Shown here piece by piece: positions 7,041 to 15,044 of a stretch of 32,329 nucleotides of DNA (the first letter of the stretch is position 1; each line of letters starts with the position of its first letter). The position numbers and the translations under genes are program-made. Under the pieces are notes generated by a model. That model saw only the letters and a program-made list of their open reading frames with translations, did not search any database and was not told the DNA's origin. Source of the DNA: Bacteroidota bacterium (GTDB lineage: Bacteria > Bacteroidota > Ignavibacteria > UBA10030 > UBA8401); NCBI GenBank assembly GCA_013361065.1, contig JABWAK010000002.1, positions 66,273 through 98,601 on the forward strand, in the 5' to 3' direction.

Positions 7041-7763
7041 ATGAACATCATCAAGAGTATGTGTCTGTGCATCACCCTTTCCTTTCTTTCACCGATACTG
7101 ATACACGCACAACAGCGTGATGTCGTTGTGCTGCTGCACGGACTCGGCCGCGGCAAGAGCATCATGACCCCGCTCAAAGAGCGTCTCGACACATCCGGTT
7201 TCATCACCCGCGTTGTGGATTACCGCTCCATCGGCCGCACACCGGAGGAGATCATCAAGGATGTGTCGGACCAGCTCACCGCATTCCGGCTCGATACGTT
7301 CCGGACCGTCCATTTCGCCGGACATTCGCTCGGCGGACTGCTCATCCGTGCCTATCTGGACAGCGTGACATTGCCGAATCTCGGCCGGGTGGTGCTCATC
7401 GGCAGTCCAAGCAAAGGAACACCGTTCGTGGACCATTTCCGTGACACGTGGTGGATGAAGATCGCCGGTCCTGCTGCCCGCGCCCTCGGTACCGACGCAA
7501 AGAGTTTTCCCCGCACACTGCATACGCCGCACTATCCGGTCGGCATCATCGCCGGAAAGTACAGGACGTTCAATAACGACGATTTCATTCCAGGCGAGGA
7601 TGACGGTGTGGTGCCGGTCGAATCGACCAAAGTGGAGGGGATGACCGATTTCATCCTGGTGGAAGTATCGCACTCTTCACTGCCGAGGAATGAAGAGGTG
7701 GCGGAGCAGGTGAAGGAGTTCCTCCGCAAAGGGAGGTTCAAGCGGACGGCGGTAGAACCGTAA
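7041..7763 (+). CDS. Secreted alpha/beta-hydrolase, lipase-like
   Basis: The protein has 240 residues. The first ~23 residues are a signal peptide ending IHAQ. The mature part shows the oxyanion loop HGLGRG (33-38), the nucleophile elbow GHSLGG with S96, an acid at D187/D188 in GEDDGVVPVES, and a late histidine H211 in VSHSSLPRN. Together these make a complete Ser-Asp-His set in the order expected for lipase class 2 / PGAP1-like hydrolases. It probably hydrolyses esters in the periplasm or outside the cell; the substrate is unknown. The ATG at 7041 has GAAAG eight bases upstream. It lies 75 bases after the GlxA-type regulator on the same strand and 38 bases before the dioxygenase-like lipoprotein gene. 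Confidence 0.87.
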   Translation: MNIIKSMCLCITLSFLSPILIHAQQRDVVVLLHGLGRGKSIMTPLKERLDTSGFITRVVDYRSIGRTPEEIIKDVSDQLTAFRLDTFRTVHFAGHSLGGLLIRAYLDSVTLPNLGRVVLIGSPSKGTPFVDHFRDTWWMKIAGPAARALGTDAKSFPRTLHTPHYPVGIIAGKYRTFNNDDFIPGEDDGVVPVESTKVEGMTDFILVEVSHSSLPRNEEVAEQVKEFLRKGRFKRTAVEP

Positions 7764-7801
7764 CGATGCAATGATGTGAATGTTCACACAGAGGAGGACC
7801 G

Positions 7802-8956
7802 ATGAAGAGATCGATCGTGCTGTTCGGTATGACGCTGGTTTCGGGCGTGTTGATGAGCTGTTACGGCCAGCCGGCCGACGAGACCGAACCGCACCTGCTC
7901 GGCAGACCGGCGACCATCGCTGCACAGGATACCAGTCCCCTCTGGAGCGCGGACGGTGAACGCCTGCTCATCACCGGCACGGTCCTCGCGGCGGACGGCA
8001 TCACACCGGTGCCGGGAACGGTCATCTATTACTATCAGACCAATACCGGCGGCACCTATCCGCAGCTGAACGGTCATCCCCGCAATATGCCGCCGAACGC
8101 ACAGGGGCATTCGCACGGATACATCCGCGGCTGGGTGAAGAGCGACCGGAACGGCATGTACCGGATCTACACCGTGCGTCCCGGTTCCTATCCGGCCGGG
8201 GATGAACCGGCGCACATCCATCTCACCGTCAGCGAACCGGGCGGGACGCTGCACTATTACATCGACGATGTCGTCTTCGACGACGACCGTCTGATGACCA
8301 CGCGGAAGAGGCTCAGCCGGGAGAACCGCGCCGGCAGCGGGATCGTCCGCTTGGTGAACAGGAACGGGCTCCGCGTCGGAGAGCGGAACATCATCCTCGG
8401 ACTCAACATCCCCGGCCATCCTTCCGGAAGAACCGTACGCCGTTCCGGCCGGAGCATCGGTGAGGAGGTCTATTCCTTCACTCCGTTCCATGCGTGGGGT
8501 GAGGATAAAGGATCCCGGGCATGCCCTGTCTGCAAGTACGGCTGGTTCCACGGTGCGCTCTATTTTGTCGGCAACAGTCCGGACTGGACCGAGATCCGGT
8601 CCTGGCTCCGGTTCCTGGAATCGGAGAGCGTGAAGCGGGGCGACAAACTGAAGGTCTATTTCGTTTACGGGAACGAAAATGGTTACAGCGAACAGCAGCG
8701 GACGAAGGAGCTCGAAGCACTCGGGAAGGAGTTGAAGCTGGAAAGGCTTGCGCTGACGTTCGTCCCGTCATTCCATGATACGAAATCAGATGTGCATCTG
8801 AACCGGATCGATCAATCGGTCGGGAACACGTTCATCCTGTACAAGCGGAGCAATATCATCGGCTCATACACCGACCTGCGAGCAACGCCGGAGAGCTTCC
8901 GGATGATCTCGGAGCGGTTCGACCGGACCATCAATGAGTACTTCGAATCGCGGTAA
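7802..8956 (+). CDS. Lipoprotein: intradiol-dioxygenase-like domain fused to CxxC thioredoxin-like domain
   Basis: The protein has 384 residues. A lipoprotein signal ends LMSC with C20 as the lipid-anchor candidate. Residues ~52-200 match the intradiol ring-cleavage dioxygenase core: ITGTVLAADGITPVPGTVI, GGTYP with Y86, RGWVKSDRNGMYRIYTVRPGSYP with Y130, and PAHIH with H138 and H140. The Tyr-Tyr-His-His set that binds non-heme Fe(III) in this family therefore appears intact. Residues ~225-384 contain ACPVCKYGWFHGALYFVGN (C241, C244) followed by alternating strands and helices that look thioredoxin-like; I assign this from the CxxC and layout only. Catechol-type chemistry at the cell envelope is plausible, but the true substrate is unknown. 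AGGAGG lies just upstream of the ATG. Confidence 0.8.
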   Translation: MKRSIVLFGMTLVSGVLMSCYGQPADETEPHLLGRPATIAAQDTSPLWSADGERLLITGTVLAADGITPVPGTVIYYYQTNTGGTYPQLNGHPRNMPPNAQGHSHGYIRGWVKSDRNGMYRIYTVRPGSYPAGDEPAHIHLTVSEPGGTLHYYIDDVVFDDDRLMTTRKRLSRENRAGSGIVRLVNRNGLRVGERNIILGLNIPGHPSGRTVRRSGRSIGEEVYSFTPFHAWGEDKGSRACPVCKYGWFHGALYFVGNSPDWTEIRSWLRFLESESVKRGDKLKVYFVYGNENGYSEQQRTKELEALGKELKLERLALTFVPSFHDTKSDVHLNRIDQSVGNTFILYKRSNIIGSYTDLRATPESFRMISERFDRTINEYFESR

Positions 8957-8962
8957 ACGAAT

Positions 8963-8981
8963 CCACGGTCGTTGTCCGTGG
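8963..8981 (+). terminator. Short hairpin between convergent genes
   Basis: A 6-bp stem, CCACGG/CCGTGG, with a 7-base loop lies seven bases after the stop of the dioxygenase-like gene, facing the deacetylase gene. There is no T-run, so it is a weak terminator candidate. Confidence 0.3.
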
Positions 8982-9024
8982 TAGGATGTTCCGGTTTCGC
9001 AGCTCTGACAAAGTGTTGACAGCT

Positions 9025-9993
9025 CTACTCTTCGTAGATCCCTGCCCGTTCTTTAATGGACATCGGCACCGGCACCTCCTTTGCGAAGAACGTCCTTCCA
9101 GCTCCCCGCGTCAGCGCCCACCGCTCTAACCAAGAGATACCGGCGGCACCGAAGAACGATTCGTACTGACGGTACACAGGATCGTTCATCGCCTCGTCCA
9201 GCGTGATGAATGCATACCCCATCTTCCGGAATTCAGCGCAGAGTGCAGCATAGTGGTCCCCGTTCAGACGGTTGGCATGCAGCAGCAGGATCTGCGGTAT
9301 TTGACGGCCGAACAGTGTATCAGACATCCACTCATAGTAGCGCGCTTTCGCCGTCATGTACGGCAGATACTCAGCCGCAACGGCGCGCATGCCGGCGGAG
9401 TCGTTCGCTGCGAAGGCCTTGTCATACGCTGAGGCGAAGAGCCAGTCCGCATTATCCAGGGTGACCGGAGCGATGCGGTAGCCAAGCGAATCAAGGAATG
9501 CTGTGAGCGTTGCGCGCGTCAGACTGTCCCGCCCCGTCTGCAGATACGGATGCCGGAACCATTCCGGCCTCCCTCCCCGTTCAGCATACAGCTGATGGAT
9601 GGTTCTCATCCCTTTTACAATATCCTCCTTCGCTTCCGGTACCGGCACACGGTTCTGGCTCTTGTGTGCATACGTGTGGTTCCCGAGCGCGATGCCGGCA
9701 TCAAGCCAGCGCTTCATTGTCGCCACCCGCTGCGAGTCCCTCTGGCCCTTCACCTCCAGCTTGTTCTCATTCACGAATGCTGTTACCGGCGTCCGCGCAT
9801 CCTTGATCTGTTCCAGCAGTAGTGTTGTCACCCGGTCCAGCTCCGCATTGTCCACTCTCGCTGCAATGCTGAGCGGGAGATCGTCCATGGTAACGGCGAG
9901 ACGTCTCGGAAGCTCCTGTGACAGCGCAGATCCGGTGATGATACTGGAAATGAAAATACAGAGACTGAAACGTAATACGGCAAAATGCTTCAT
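9025..9993 (-). CDS. Secreted polysaccharide deacetylase (NodB/CE4 family)
   Basis: The protein has 322 residues. A signal peptide ends near SALSQ (residue ~26). NodB motifs follow in order: motif 1 TMDD (D37, D38), motif 2 GNHTYAHK with metal-binding H106 and H110, motif 3 WFRHPY (R147-Y150), and a late ILLLHANRLN with H239. This family removes N- or O-acetyl groups from chitin-like oligomers, peptidoglycan or other surface glycans using a divalent metal. The catalytic set looks complete. The C-terminal ~60 residues beyond the core (ITLDEAMNDPVYR onward) are of a kind seen in secreted members. Its start codon is only nine bases from that of the divergent membrane protein gene. Confidence 0.9.
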   Translation of the reverse strand: MKHFAVLRFSLCIFISSIITGSALSQELPRRLAVTMDDLPLSIAARVDNAELDRVTTLLLEQIKDARTPVTAFVNENKLEVKGQRDSQRVATMKRWLDAGIALGNHTYAHKSQNRVPVPEAKEDIVKGMRTIHQLYAERGGRPEWFRHPYLQTGRDSLTRATLTAFLDSLGYRIAPVTLDNADWLFASAYDKAFAANDSAGMRAVAAEYLPYMTAKARYYEWMSDTLFGRQIPQILLLHANRLNGDHYAALCAEFRKMGYAFITLDEAMNDPVYRQYESFFGAAGISWLERWALTRGAGRTFFAKEVPVPMSIKERAGIYEE

Positions 9994-10002
9994 CGGAATG
10001 TG

Positions 10003-11076
10003 ATGGTTTTATTGATACTTAATGTCTTGTTCAATATAATGAATATCATTGTCACCAACCCGGATGGAATCATCGTGACCTCACTTTTTTCCACAACACC
10101 CCGTCAATCCACTGTATTGTTGTTGCTGTTCGTGTCGATATCATTCCTTCTTGTGATCATCGACCGGTCACCGGTGCATCTTGAGAAAAGAGCTCCCGCG
10201 GTGGCGATCACCGAACAGAGTCTTGCTTTCTATGAAGGTACGCTTTCCGGATCACTGGGAGGACCCTATGCATACCGCGTTCTGGTGCCGTACGGGATCT
10301 CGGTTTTTCACGCTCTGTTGCCGTTCGCTCCGGTGCTTGTCATCGACGGAATCATCAAATTCTTCCTGCTCATACTCTGTCAATGGGGTTTGTACAGATA
10401 CCTCTGTCTTTTCTTTCCTCGTTCCGCGGCGCTGTTCGGAGTATTGTATGCCGATATTCTGATCTCGTTCACACTCTCCTCGATCGCCGGTCCATCAATC
10501 ACAGAAACGGCGGATATTCTCAATATGGTGTTCTTCATCGCAGCATTCTATGCTCTTCATCAAAGATCATTGCCCTTGCTGTTGATCACCCTCTTCGTTG
10601 CCACATGGAATCGTGAAACAATCCTGGCGATCCTTCCCATGATCATTATCGATGACATTCGCAGAAAAGAAAGGCCGATCCGCTCCATTGCCGCGATGGT
10701 GGTTGTGTTGTCCGCCTACGTTGTCATTCGCTTGATCATACCGGCATCACAAGGGGCCTGGTTCACATTCACAGGGCTTGTCAAGAATATTCCGTTCCTC
10801 TCACCTGAACACACTATGAACGCTCTCATGGGGAACATCCATGTAGCGCTGTTACTGCTGCCATTGATCGTGCTGTCGCTGGTGGGATTCCGTCGGAAGC
10901 CGGTGTTCCTGCAGAACGCTATGGCCATTGTTCCATTATTTATCGTGGCGCACTATCTGGTCGGCGTTATCATTGAAACCCGGTTATGGATGCCGTTATT
11001 CATCATTCTCATACCGTTGTCGCTCATCACCATTCTGGAATCCTTGGAACGGCCCTCGAGCAATACACCTTCCTAA
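10003..11076 (+). CDS. Polytopic membrane protein, possibly GT-C-like
   Basis: The protein has 357 residues and about nine to ten hydrophobic helices. A conserved-looking extracytoplasmic loop GGPYAYRVLVPYG follows the second helix, and a WNRET motif sits in a mid-protein loop. I do not recognise a named family. The large number of helices with short loops, an early exposed loop and the neighbouring glycan deacetylase suggest a GT-C-type glycosyltransferase or a sugar-lipid transporter, but no catalytic DxD or acidic loop is clear. I chose ATG 10003 because GGA lies five bases before it; the upstream ATG 9985 would overlap the divergent deacetylase gene. The codons look more AT-rich than the neighbours, which may hint at transfer. 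A strong terminator follows at 11139. Confidence 0.7.
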   Translation: MVLLILNVLFNIMNIIVTNPDGIIVTSLFSTTPRQSTVLLLLFVSISFLLVIIDRSPVHLEKRAPAVAITEQSLAFYEGTLSGSLGGPYAYRVLVPYGISVFHALLPFAPVLVIDGIIKFFLLILCQWGLYRYLCLFFPRSAALFGVLYADILISFTLSSIAGPSITETADILNMVFFIAAFYALHQRSLPLLLITLFVATWNRETILAILPMIIIDDIRRKERPIRSIAAMVVVLSAYVVIRLIIPASQGAWFTFTGLVKNIPFLSPEHTMNALMGNIHVALLLLPLIVLSLVGFRRKPVFLQNAMAIVPLFIVAHYLVGVIIETRLWMPLFIILIPLSLITILESLERPSSNTPS

Positions 11077-11138
11077 AAACAGGGTCCGGAGTGACTATCG
11101 ATCCTCTGATGTCAACCGGAACGGTCACCCGCTGACCC

Positions 11139-11169
11139 TTGTCAAGGTTAACCTTGACAACGTTTTTTT
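11139..11169 (+). terminator. Rho-independent terminator (22-bp perfect palindrome plus T7)
   Basis: The perfect palindrome TTGTCAAGGTT/AACCTTGACAA (11139-11160) is followed by CG and seven T residues. Folded with a TTAA loop it gives a 9-bp stem and a U-tract. It terminates the membrane protein gene on the plus strand just before the convergent lipoprotein gene. Confidence 0.85.
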
Positions 11170-11172
11170 ACA

Positions 11173-11760
11173 TTAGTAAAGCTTCGAAAGCCTCATGTAC
11201 CAATTCCACTCCCAGGTCGCCCCATCATCCGTTGAGATCGCCTGTGACCAAACAGGATGCTCGGGATCGCGCGCATCCCACTGATAGAGGATCACGATCG
11301 GCCTTCCCTCGAACATGTCGTCCGCGTACAACTTTCCCACACCATTCTCGAACGAACCGGTGACCGGCGTGCCGTCCATGCCGCCGCCGTTACTGTCCAC
11401 CCAATACACGGACCAGAGCCGCGTCTGCCGGTCATACAAGCGGATCGCCATCCCTTCGAACGGCTTCCCGTTCCAGGTGGAATAATAATGCTCCACATTG
11501 CTCCGGCCAAGCAGCGCTTTACTCATATGGAGTTCGGAATCGAACTCGATCCACTCATTGCTGTTGGTAAGGCGGGACTTCAGCATCCGGTTCTGGACCT
11601 TCCACTTCCCTACCAGGAAATCGAAATCATGTTCGGACGATGTGGCCGAAGCAACGATCGTCCGTTTCTTTGCCGGGGCGGCAGTGGTCTCCTCTGAACG
11701 CTGGATCATGGAGGAGCAGGAGGCGAACGACAGTGCCAGGAACAGGATCGCGGTTCTCAT
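11173..11760 (-). CDS. Lipoprotein, DUF1579-like
   Basis: The protein has 195 residues. The lipoprotein signal is short, with LSFASC giving C15 as the anchor residue. After a linker, EHDFDFLVGKWKVQNRML opens a beta-rich domain with repeated W-containing strands (SVYWVDSNGGGMDGTPVTGSF, ILYQWDARDPEHPVW, TWEWNWYMRL). This resembles DUF1579 and related small beta-barrel proteins that begin with HDFDFLxGxW. No enzyme role is known. AAAGGAAA lies upstream of the ATG. It is on the same strand as the DinB gene but 153 bases away, so it may have its own promoter. Confidence 0.82.
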   Translation of the reverse strand: MRTAILFLALSFASCSSMIQRSEETTAAPAKKRTIVASATSSEHDFDFLVGKWKVQNRMLKSRLTNSNEWIEFDSELHMSKALLGRSNVEHYYSTWNGKPFEGMAIRLYDRQTRLWSVYWVDSNGGGMDGTPVTGSFENGVGKLYADDMFEGRPIVILYQWDARDPEHPVWSQAISTDDGATWEWNWYMRLSKLY

Positions 11761-11913
11761 GATGATTTCCTTTCGGTGATAGTGATGTGTGAGTGCATAG
11801 TTCTCCTGTGCGACCGGTCCGACGCCACGCGCCTGGACTCCTGTAGAAACAGAAGCAAGTATGGTCGGCGGACCGGTCGTTGAGTATCGTGTGAGCGGAT
11901 GCTTAGCAGCGGA

Positions 11914-12438
11914 TCACGATCCAAGCAGCGGCAGGTACTTCTCGCGGATGGTCCGCAGATGCCAGCGCGGATGACCGGCAAGGATGAAGGCGATGGAGAG
12001 AACGCTGTATGGACCGCGGAATCCGGCACCGGTCCGCTGCAGCGATTCGTCGTTGAATGAACGGAAGAGTGCGATGGTCGAGCGGCGGAGCACGATCAGT
12101 TCCTCCGTCAGATCCTCGATGGTGCGCTCGTCCGCGAAGGAATGCGCGGCATAGGCGTCTTCGTCGAACGGCAGCACGGTGCCGGACTCGCACCGGGCAA
12201 AGGCCAGTGCACGGTATGTGAAGACCCGTTCGGTATCGATGAGATGCTGCAGGATCTGAGCGATGGTCCACTTCCCCAGGGCATAGACCTTCCGGCCAAG
12301 GGCCCGGAAGGTCTCCGCCGGCAGCTGTTCCAGCTCGCGCAGTCCGGCGGTGAGAGCGGACAGGTGGTCGGTATCATCCGCCATCAGGATGTACCGGTCG
12401 AAATACTCCGGCATCGGTGCGATCTGTGATCGTAACAT
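11914..12438 (-). CDS. DinB-family four-helix protein, putative metal-dependent
   Basis: The protein has 174 residues. It begins with a long helix containing LRELEQLPAE; 'WTIAQILQHLIDTERVF' supplies H65, and the C-terminal AGHPRWHLRTIREKYLP supplies H156 and H160. The three histidines match the metal site of the DinB/YfiT four-helix bundle superfamily, some of which are thiol transferases (bacillithiol or mycothiol S-transferases). Others have no known reaction. The ATG at 12438 is well supported by AAGGAAGGA just upstream. The gene follows the GlxA-type regulator by 26 bases and is probably in one transcript with it. Confidence 0.87.
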   Translation of the reverse strand: MLRSQIAPMPEYFDRYILMADDTDHLSALTAGLRELEQLPAETFRALGRKVYALGKWTIAQILQHLIDTERVFTYRALAFARCESGTVLPFDEDAYAAHSFADERTIEDLTEELIVLRRSTIALFRSFNDESLQRTGAGFRGPYSVLSIAFILAGHPRWHLRTIREKYLPLLGS

Positions 12439-12464
12439 CGGTCCTTCCTTTCGTTCTGTATGTT

Positions 12465-13415
12465 TCAGACAGCGGTCCCGGACAGCAGGCGGTTCACCTG
12501 CCGTTCGCTTTTCAATCCCACCTGCTGCGCGATCTGGCGGCGGGTAAGGTCGGGATTCTTCAGGAGCTGACGGATCCTCTCCCGGCGGAGGATGGTGATG
12601 TAGTCGTTCACGCTCACCCCGGTCTCTTTCCGGAAGATGCGCGTCAGGTTCCGTGCACTCATGCAGGCGGTCTCGGCAAGGTCAAACAGGGTCGTGCGTT
12701 CGTCCAGATGCGCCGTCAGCCTGTCCTGCACGGCATGGATGCCGGAGTGGATATGATTCCGGTACAGCATCACCTCGCTTTGCTGATGCTGCTCCCCGTT
12801 GCGGCGCGTGTAGATGACCATCTCGCGCGCCACGGTGTGTGCCAGATGCGGACCGGCCAACCGCTCCACGATGGCGAGCGCCATATCGATGCCGGACGCG
12901 ATACCGGCACTGGTATAGATCCCTTCCTGGAACGTGTAGAGGATGTTCTCCTGCACCAGCGCTTCGGGGTAACGCTTCTGCAGTTCCTGCGTCCGCTTCC
13001 AGTGCGTGGTGCACCGCCGGCCGTTGAGCAGCCCTGCCTCTCCAAGAACGAACGCGCCGCTGCAAATGCTTCCGACGGTCACTCCGTCCGCATGGGAACG
13101 GCGCAGCCATGCACGCACCTCTTTGTCCCGGCGGAACTCTGAAGAGAGCAGATAGGACAACTCCGCTCCCGGGACAAGGATGATATCTCCGGCCGATGGC
13201 GTCATCCGTGAGTAATGCTTCAGCGGTCCGAACGGCAGATGCGCCGAGGTATGGAGACGCGGCGTCGTGGAGCAGTACCGGACGGAGATCTCGGCTCCGT
13301 AGCCGGCCGCTTCCAGAAAGACCTGGTCCGGTCCCGCCAGATCCATGATATGTGTGTACGGCAGGACCAGGAAGAACACGGTGACGGGACGGTGTGTTGT
13401 TGTTCTCATCTTCAT
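12465..13415 (-). CDS. GlxA-family transcriptional regulator (DJ-1/PfpI-like domain + AraC HTH)
   Basis: The protein has 316 residues. The N-terminal DJ-1/PfpI-like domain includes VTVFFLVLPYTHIMDLAGP and GSICSGAFVLGEAGLL with C118 at the elbow, followed by CTTHW. The C-terminal ~90 residues are an AraC-type helix-turn-helix (TTLFDLAETACMSARNLTRIFR, then DLTRRQIAQQVGLKSERQVNRLL). This is the second GlxA-type regulator in the window; it aligns in layout, but not closely in sequence, with the one at 5973. The ATG at 13415 has AGGAG four bases upstream, and a second ATG six bases on is also possible. It probably controls itself and the DinB gene, and perhaps the divergent YwqK-like gene 142 bases away. 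Confidence 0.88.
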   Translation of the reverse strand: MKMRTTTHRPVTVFFLVLPYTHIMDLAGPDQVFLEAAGYGAEISVRYCSTTPRLHTSAHLPFGPLKHYSRMTPSAGDIILVPGAELSYLLSSEFRRDKEVRAWLRRSHADGVTVGSICSGAFVLGEAGLLNGRRCTTHWKRTQELQKRYPEALVQENILYTFQEGIYTSAGIASGIDMALAIVERLAGPHLAHTVAREMVIYTRRNGEQHQQSEVMLYRNHIHSGIHAVQDRLTAHLDERTTLFDLAETACMSARNLTRIFRKETGVSVNDYITILRRERIRQLLKNPDLTRRQIAQQVGLKSERQVNRLLSGTAV

Positions 13416-13557
13416 GACACTCCTAAGGTATGGAACGGGCGGGATGACGTACAGTCAAACAACGGACATTTTGGGCCAAAGTGCAACCCTGCGGTTCCGG
13501 CGGTTTCCCGGCCGCCGAAACAGGATTTTCATACGGTTTTTCCTTATGTTTCCCGAT

Positions 13558-14025
13558 ATGAAAACACGCGCCTCTAAAAAGATCATGAACGGAACGGTCA
13601 AAGAACTGTTCTCCAACGGCTCTCTTTCGGTCACCGGACGGATGACCGGCGGGAAGAGGACCGGACTCTGGAAGTACTTCCTCCGCAACGGACAGCTTCG
13701 CGCAACGGGACGGTACGCCGGCGGACTCATGTCCGGCACATGGAAGTGGTACCGCGAGAACGGGAAATTGTGGCAGACCGGGACGTTCCTGAAAGGGGTG
13801 AAACATGGACCGTGGAAACGGTACCATCTGAACGGAAAACTGTTCGATGCCGGCCGGTTCACAAAGGATGAGAAGAGCGGCACATGGAAGATCTACGATC
13901 CGAAAGGGAAGCTGCTCAGTTCGGTCTCCTATCGCAGCAAAGTGAAACGCGATCCGTGGAAAGCGGAACGGCATAAACCAAGACTCTCCCGGCGGAGCGT
14001 TCCGCTCCGTCCGAAACGCAAATGA
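13558..14025 (+). CDS. YwqK/MORN-variant repeat protein
   Basis: The protein has 155 residues built of about five tandem ~23-residue units of the form N-G-x-L-x-x-x-G-x-(Y/F/M)-x-x-G-x-x-x-G-x-W-x-x-Y. Examples are NGQLRATGRYAGGLMSGTWKW and NGKLFDAGRF followed by GTWKIYDPKG. This is the MORN-variant repeat of YwqK, annotated in databases as a toxin-antitoxin antitoxin, although no toxin gene is adjacent here. The C-terminal ~25 residues are strongly basic (RHKPRLSRRSVPLRPKRK). The start is uncertain: ATG 13558 lacks a clear ribosome site, and ATG 13546 would add four residues. Its stop overlaps the next start (ATGA). Confidence 0.75.
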   Translation: MKTRASKKIMNGTVKELFSNGSLSVTGRMTGGKRTGLWKYFLRNGQLRATGRYAGGLMSGTWKWYRENGKLWQTGTFLKGVKHGPWKRYHLNGKLFDAGRFTKDEKSGTWKIYDPKGKLLSSVSYRSKVKRDPWKAERHKPRLSRRSVPLRPKRK

Positions 14026-14510
14026 CCGGACCGAAGACATTCCAATTCACGGACGATATGAACGGATGGATCGCTGCGAGCGTTCTCTGCTGGCTTGCCA
14101 CGGCGGACGCTGACGGTCTGCCGAATGTCTCGCCGAAAGAGATGTTCTTCCGTCACGGCGATGACCGGCTCCTGATCGCCCACATCGCATCGCCGGTCAC
14201 GGTGAGGAACATCCGGCAGAATCCGAACGTCTGTGTCAGCATGGTCGATCTGTTCGTGCAGAAAGGCTACAAGTTCACCGGCACCGCGCGGATCACAGAG
14301 CAGCGTGACGCAGAGTTCGCTGCTCTTCAGGCGCTCTTCGCCGAACAGTTCGGCAGCCGCTTCGCGGACCTCATCCGCGCGGTGATCGCCGTGACGGTCA
14401 CCGCTGCCCAGCCTGTCATCGCACCCAGCTACCGCTTCTTCCCGGAAACGACCACCGAACAGGGACAGATCGACCAGGCGATGGAGCGGTACGGCGTCCG
14501 TCCGCGATAA
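14022..14510 (+). CDS. PNPOx-like flavin-binding split-barrel protein
   Basis: The protein has 162 residues. 'CWLATADADGLPNVSPKEMF' followed by LLIAHIASPVTVRNIRQNPNVCVSMVD is the split-barrel FMN-binding core of the pyridoxamine-5'-phosphate-oxidase-like superfamily. The 'KFTGTARITEQ' strand is also typical. Members of this subgroup bind FMN, F420 or heme, and most have unknown substrates. The short length and the lack of the PNPOx C-terminal signature argue against a true PdxH. The start overlaps the stop of the YwqK-like gene as ATGA, so the two are translationally coupled. Confidence 0.87.
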   Translation: MTGPKTFQFTDDMNGWIAASVLCWLATADADGLPNVSPKEMFFRHGDDRLLIAHIASPVTVRNIRQNPNVCVSMVDLFVQKGYKFTGTARITEQRDAEFAALQALFAEQFGSRFADLIRAVIAVTVTAAQPVIAPSYRFFPETTTEQGQIDQAMERYGVRPR

Positions 14511-14537
14511 CGCTGCCGCAGATCATTGTTCACAATA

Positions 14538-15044
14538 ATGTCTGCCATGTCCATCACCTACCGCCATATCGAACCGCAGGACAACGCCGAGATCGCCGAG
14601 GTCATCCGGAAGATCTTCCGCGAGCACCGCATCGACATGCCGGGCACGGTCTATACCGATCCGACCACCGACCGACTGTATGAGCTCTTCCGCACACCGA
14701 AGAGTGTGTACTGGATCGCTCTGGACGACGGCGTGATCATCGGCGGATGCGGCATCTATCCCACCAACGGACTTCCCGACGGTTGTGTTGAACTTGTGAA
14801 GTTCTACGTTGCCGCGGAGTACCGGGGCAAAGGGGTCGGCAACACCCTCATGCAAAAGAGCATCGCTGCGGCGGAGGAACTCGGTTACACACAGATGTAT
14901 CTGGAATCGTTCCCTGAGCTCAACAAGGCGGTCAGCATGTACCTGCGCAACGGTTTCTCCTACCTTCCCGCCGCGCTCGGCAACTCCGGTCACTTCGCCT
15001 GCAACATCTGGATGGTGAAACAACTCTCCCCTTCCGTCCGATGA
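14538..15044 (+). CDS. GNAT-family N-acetyltransferase
   Basis: The protein has 168 residues. The acetyl-CoA pyrophosphate-binding motif A is clear: FYVAAEYRGKGVGNTLM (R96-G101 loop). It is preceded by a strand with 'VYWIALDDGVIIGGCGIYP' and followed by 'AEELGYTQMYLESFPELNKAVSMYLRNGF', a standard motif B. The acceptor amine is unknown. Either ATG 14538 or ATG 14547 could be the start, and neither has a good ribosome site. The stop overlaps the start of the next gene as ATGA, so it is coupled to the LuxR-type HTH protein. Confidence 0.88.
   Translation: MSAMSITYRHIEPQDNAEIAEVIRKIFREHRIDMPGTVYTDPTTDRLYELFRTPKSVYWIALDDGVIIGGCGIYPTNGLPDGCVELVKFYVAAEYRGKGVGNTLMQKSIAAAEELGYTQMYLESFPELNKAVSMYLRNGFSYLPAALGNSGHFACNIWMVKQLSPSVR

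Noticed and set aside
13558-14510. Toxin-antitoxin module
   Set aside because: No toxin-like gene is adjacent; only the family name of the repeat protein suggests one.
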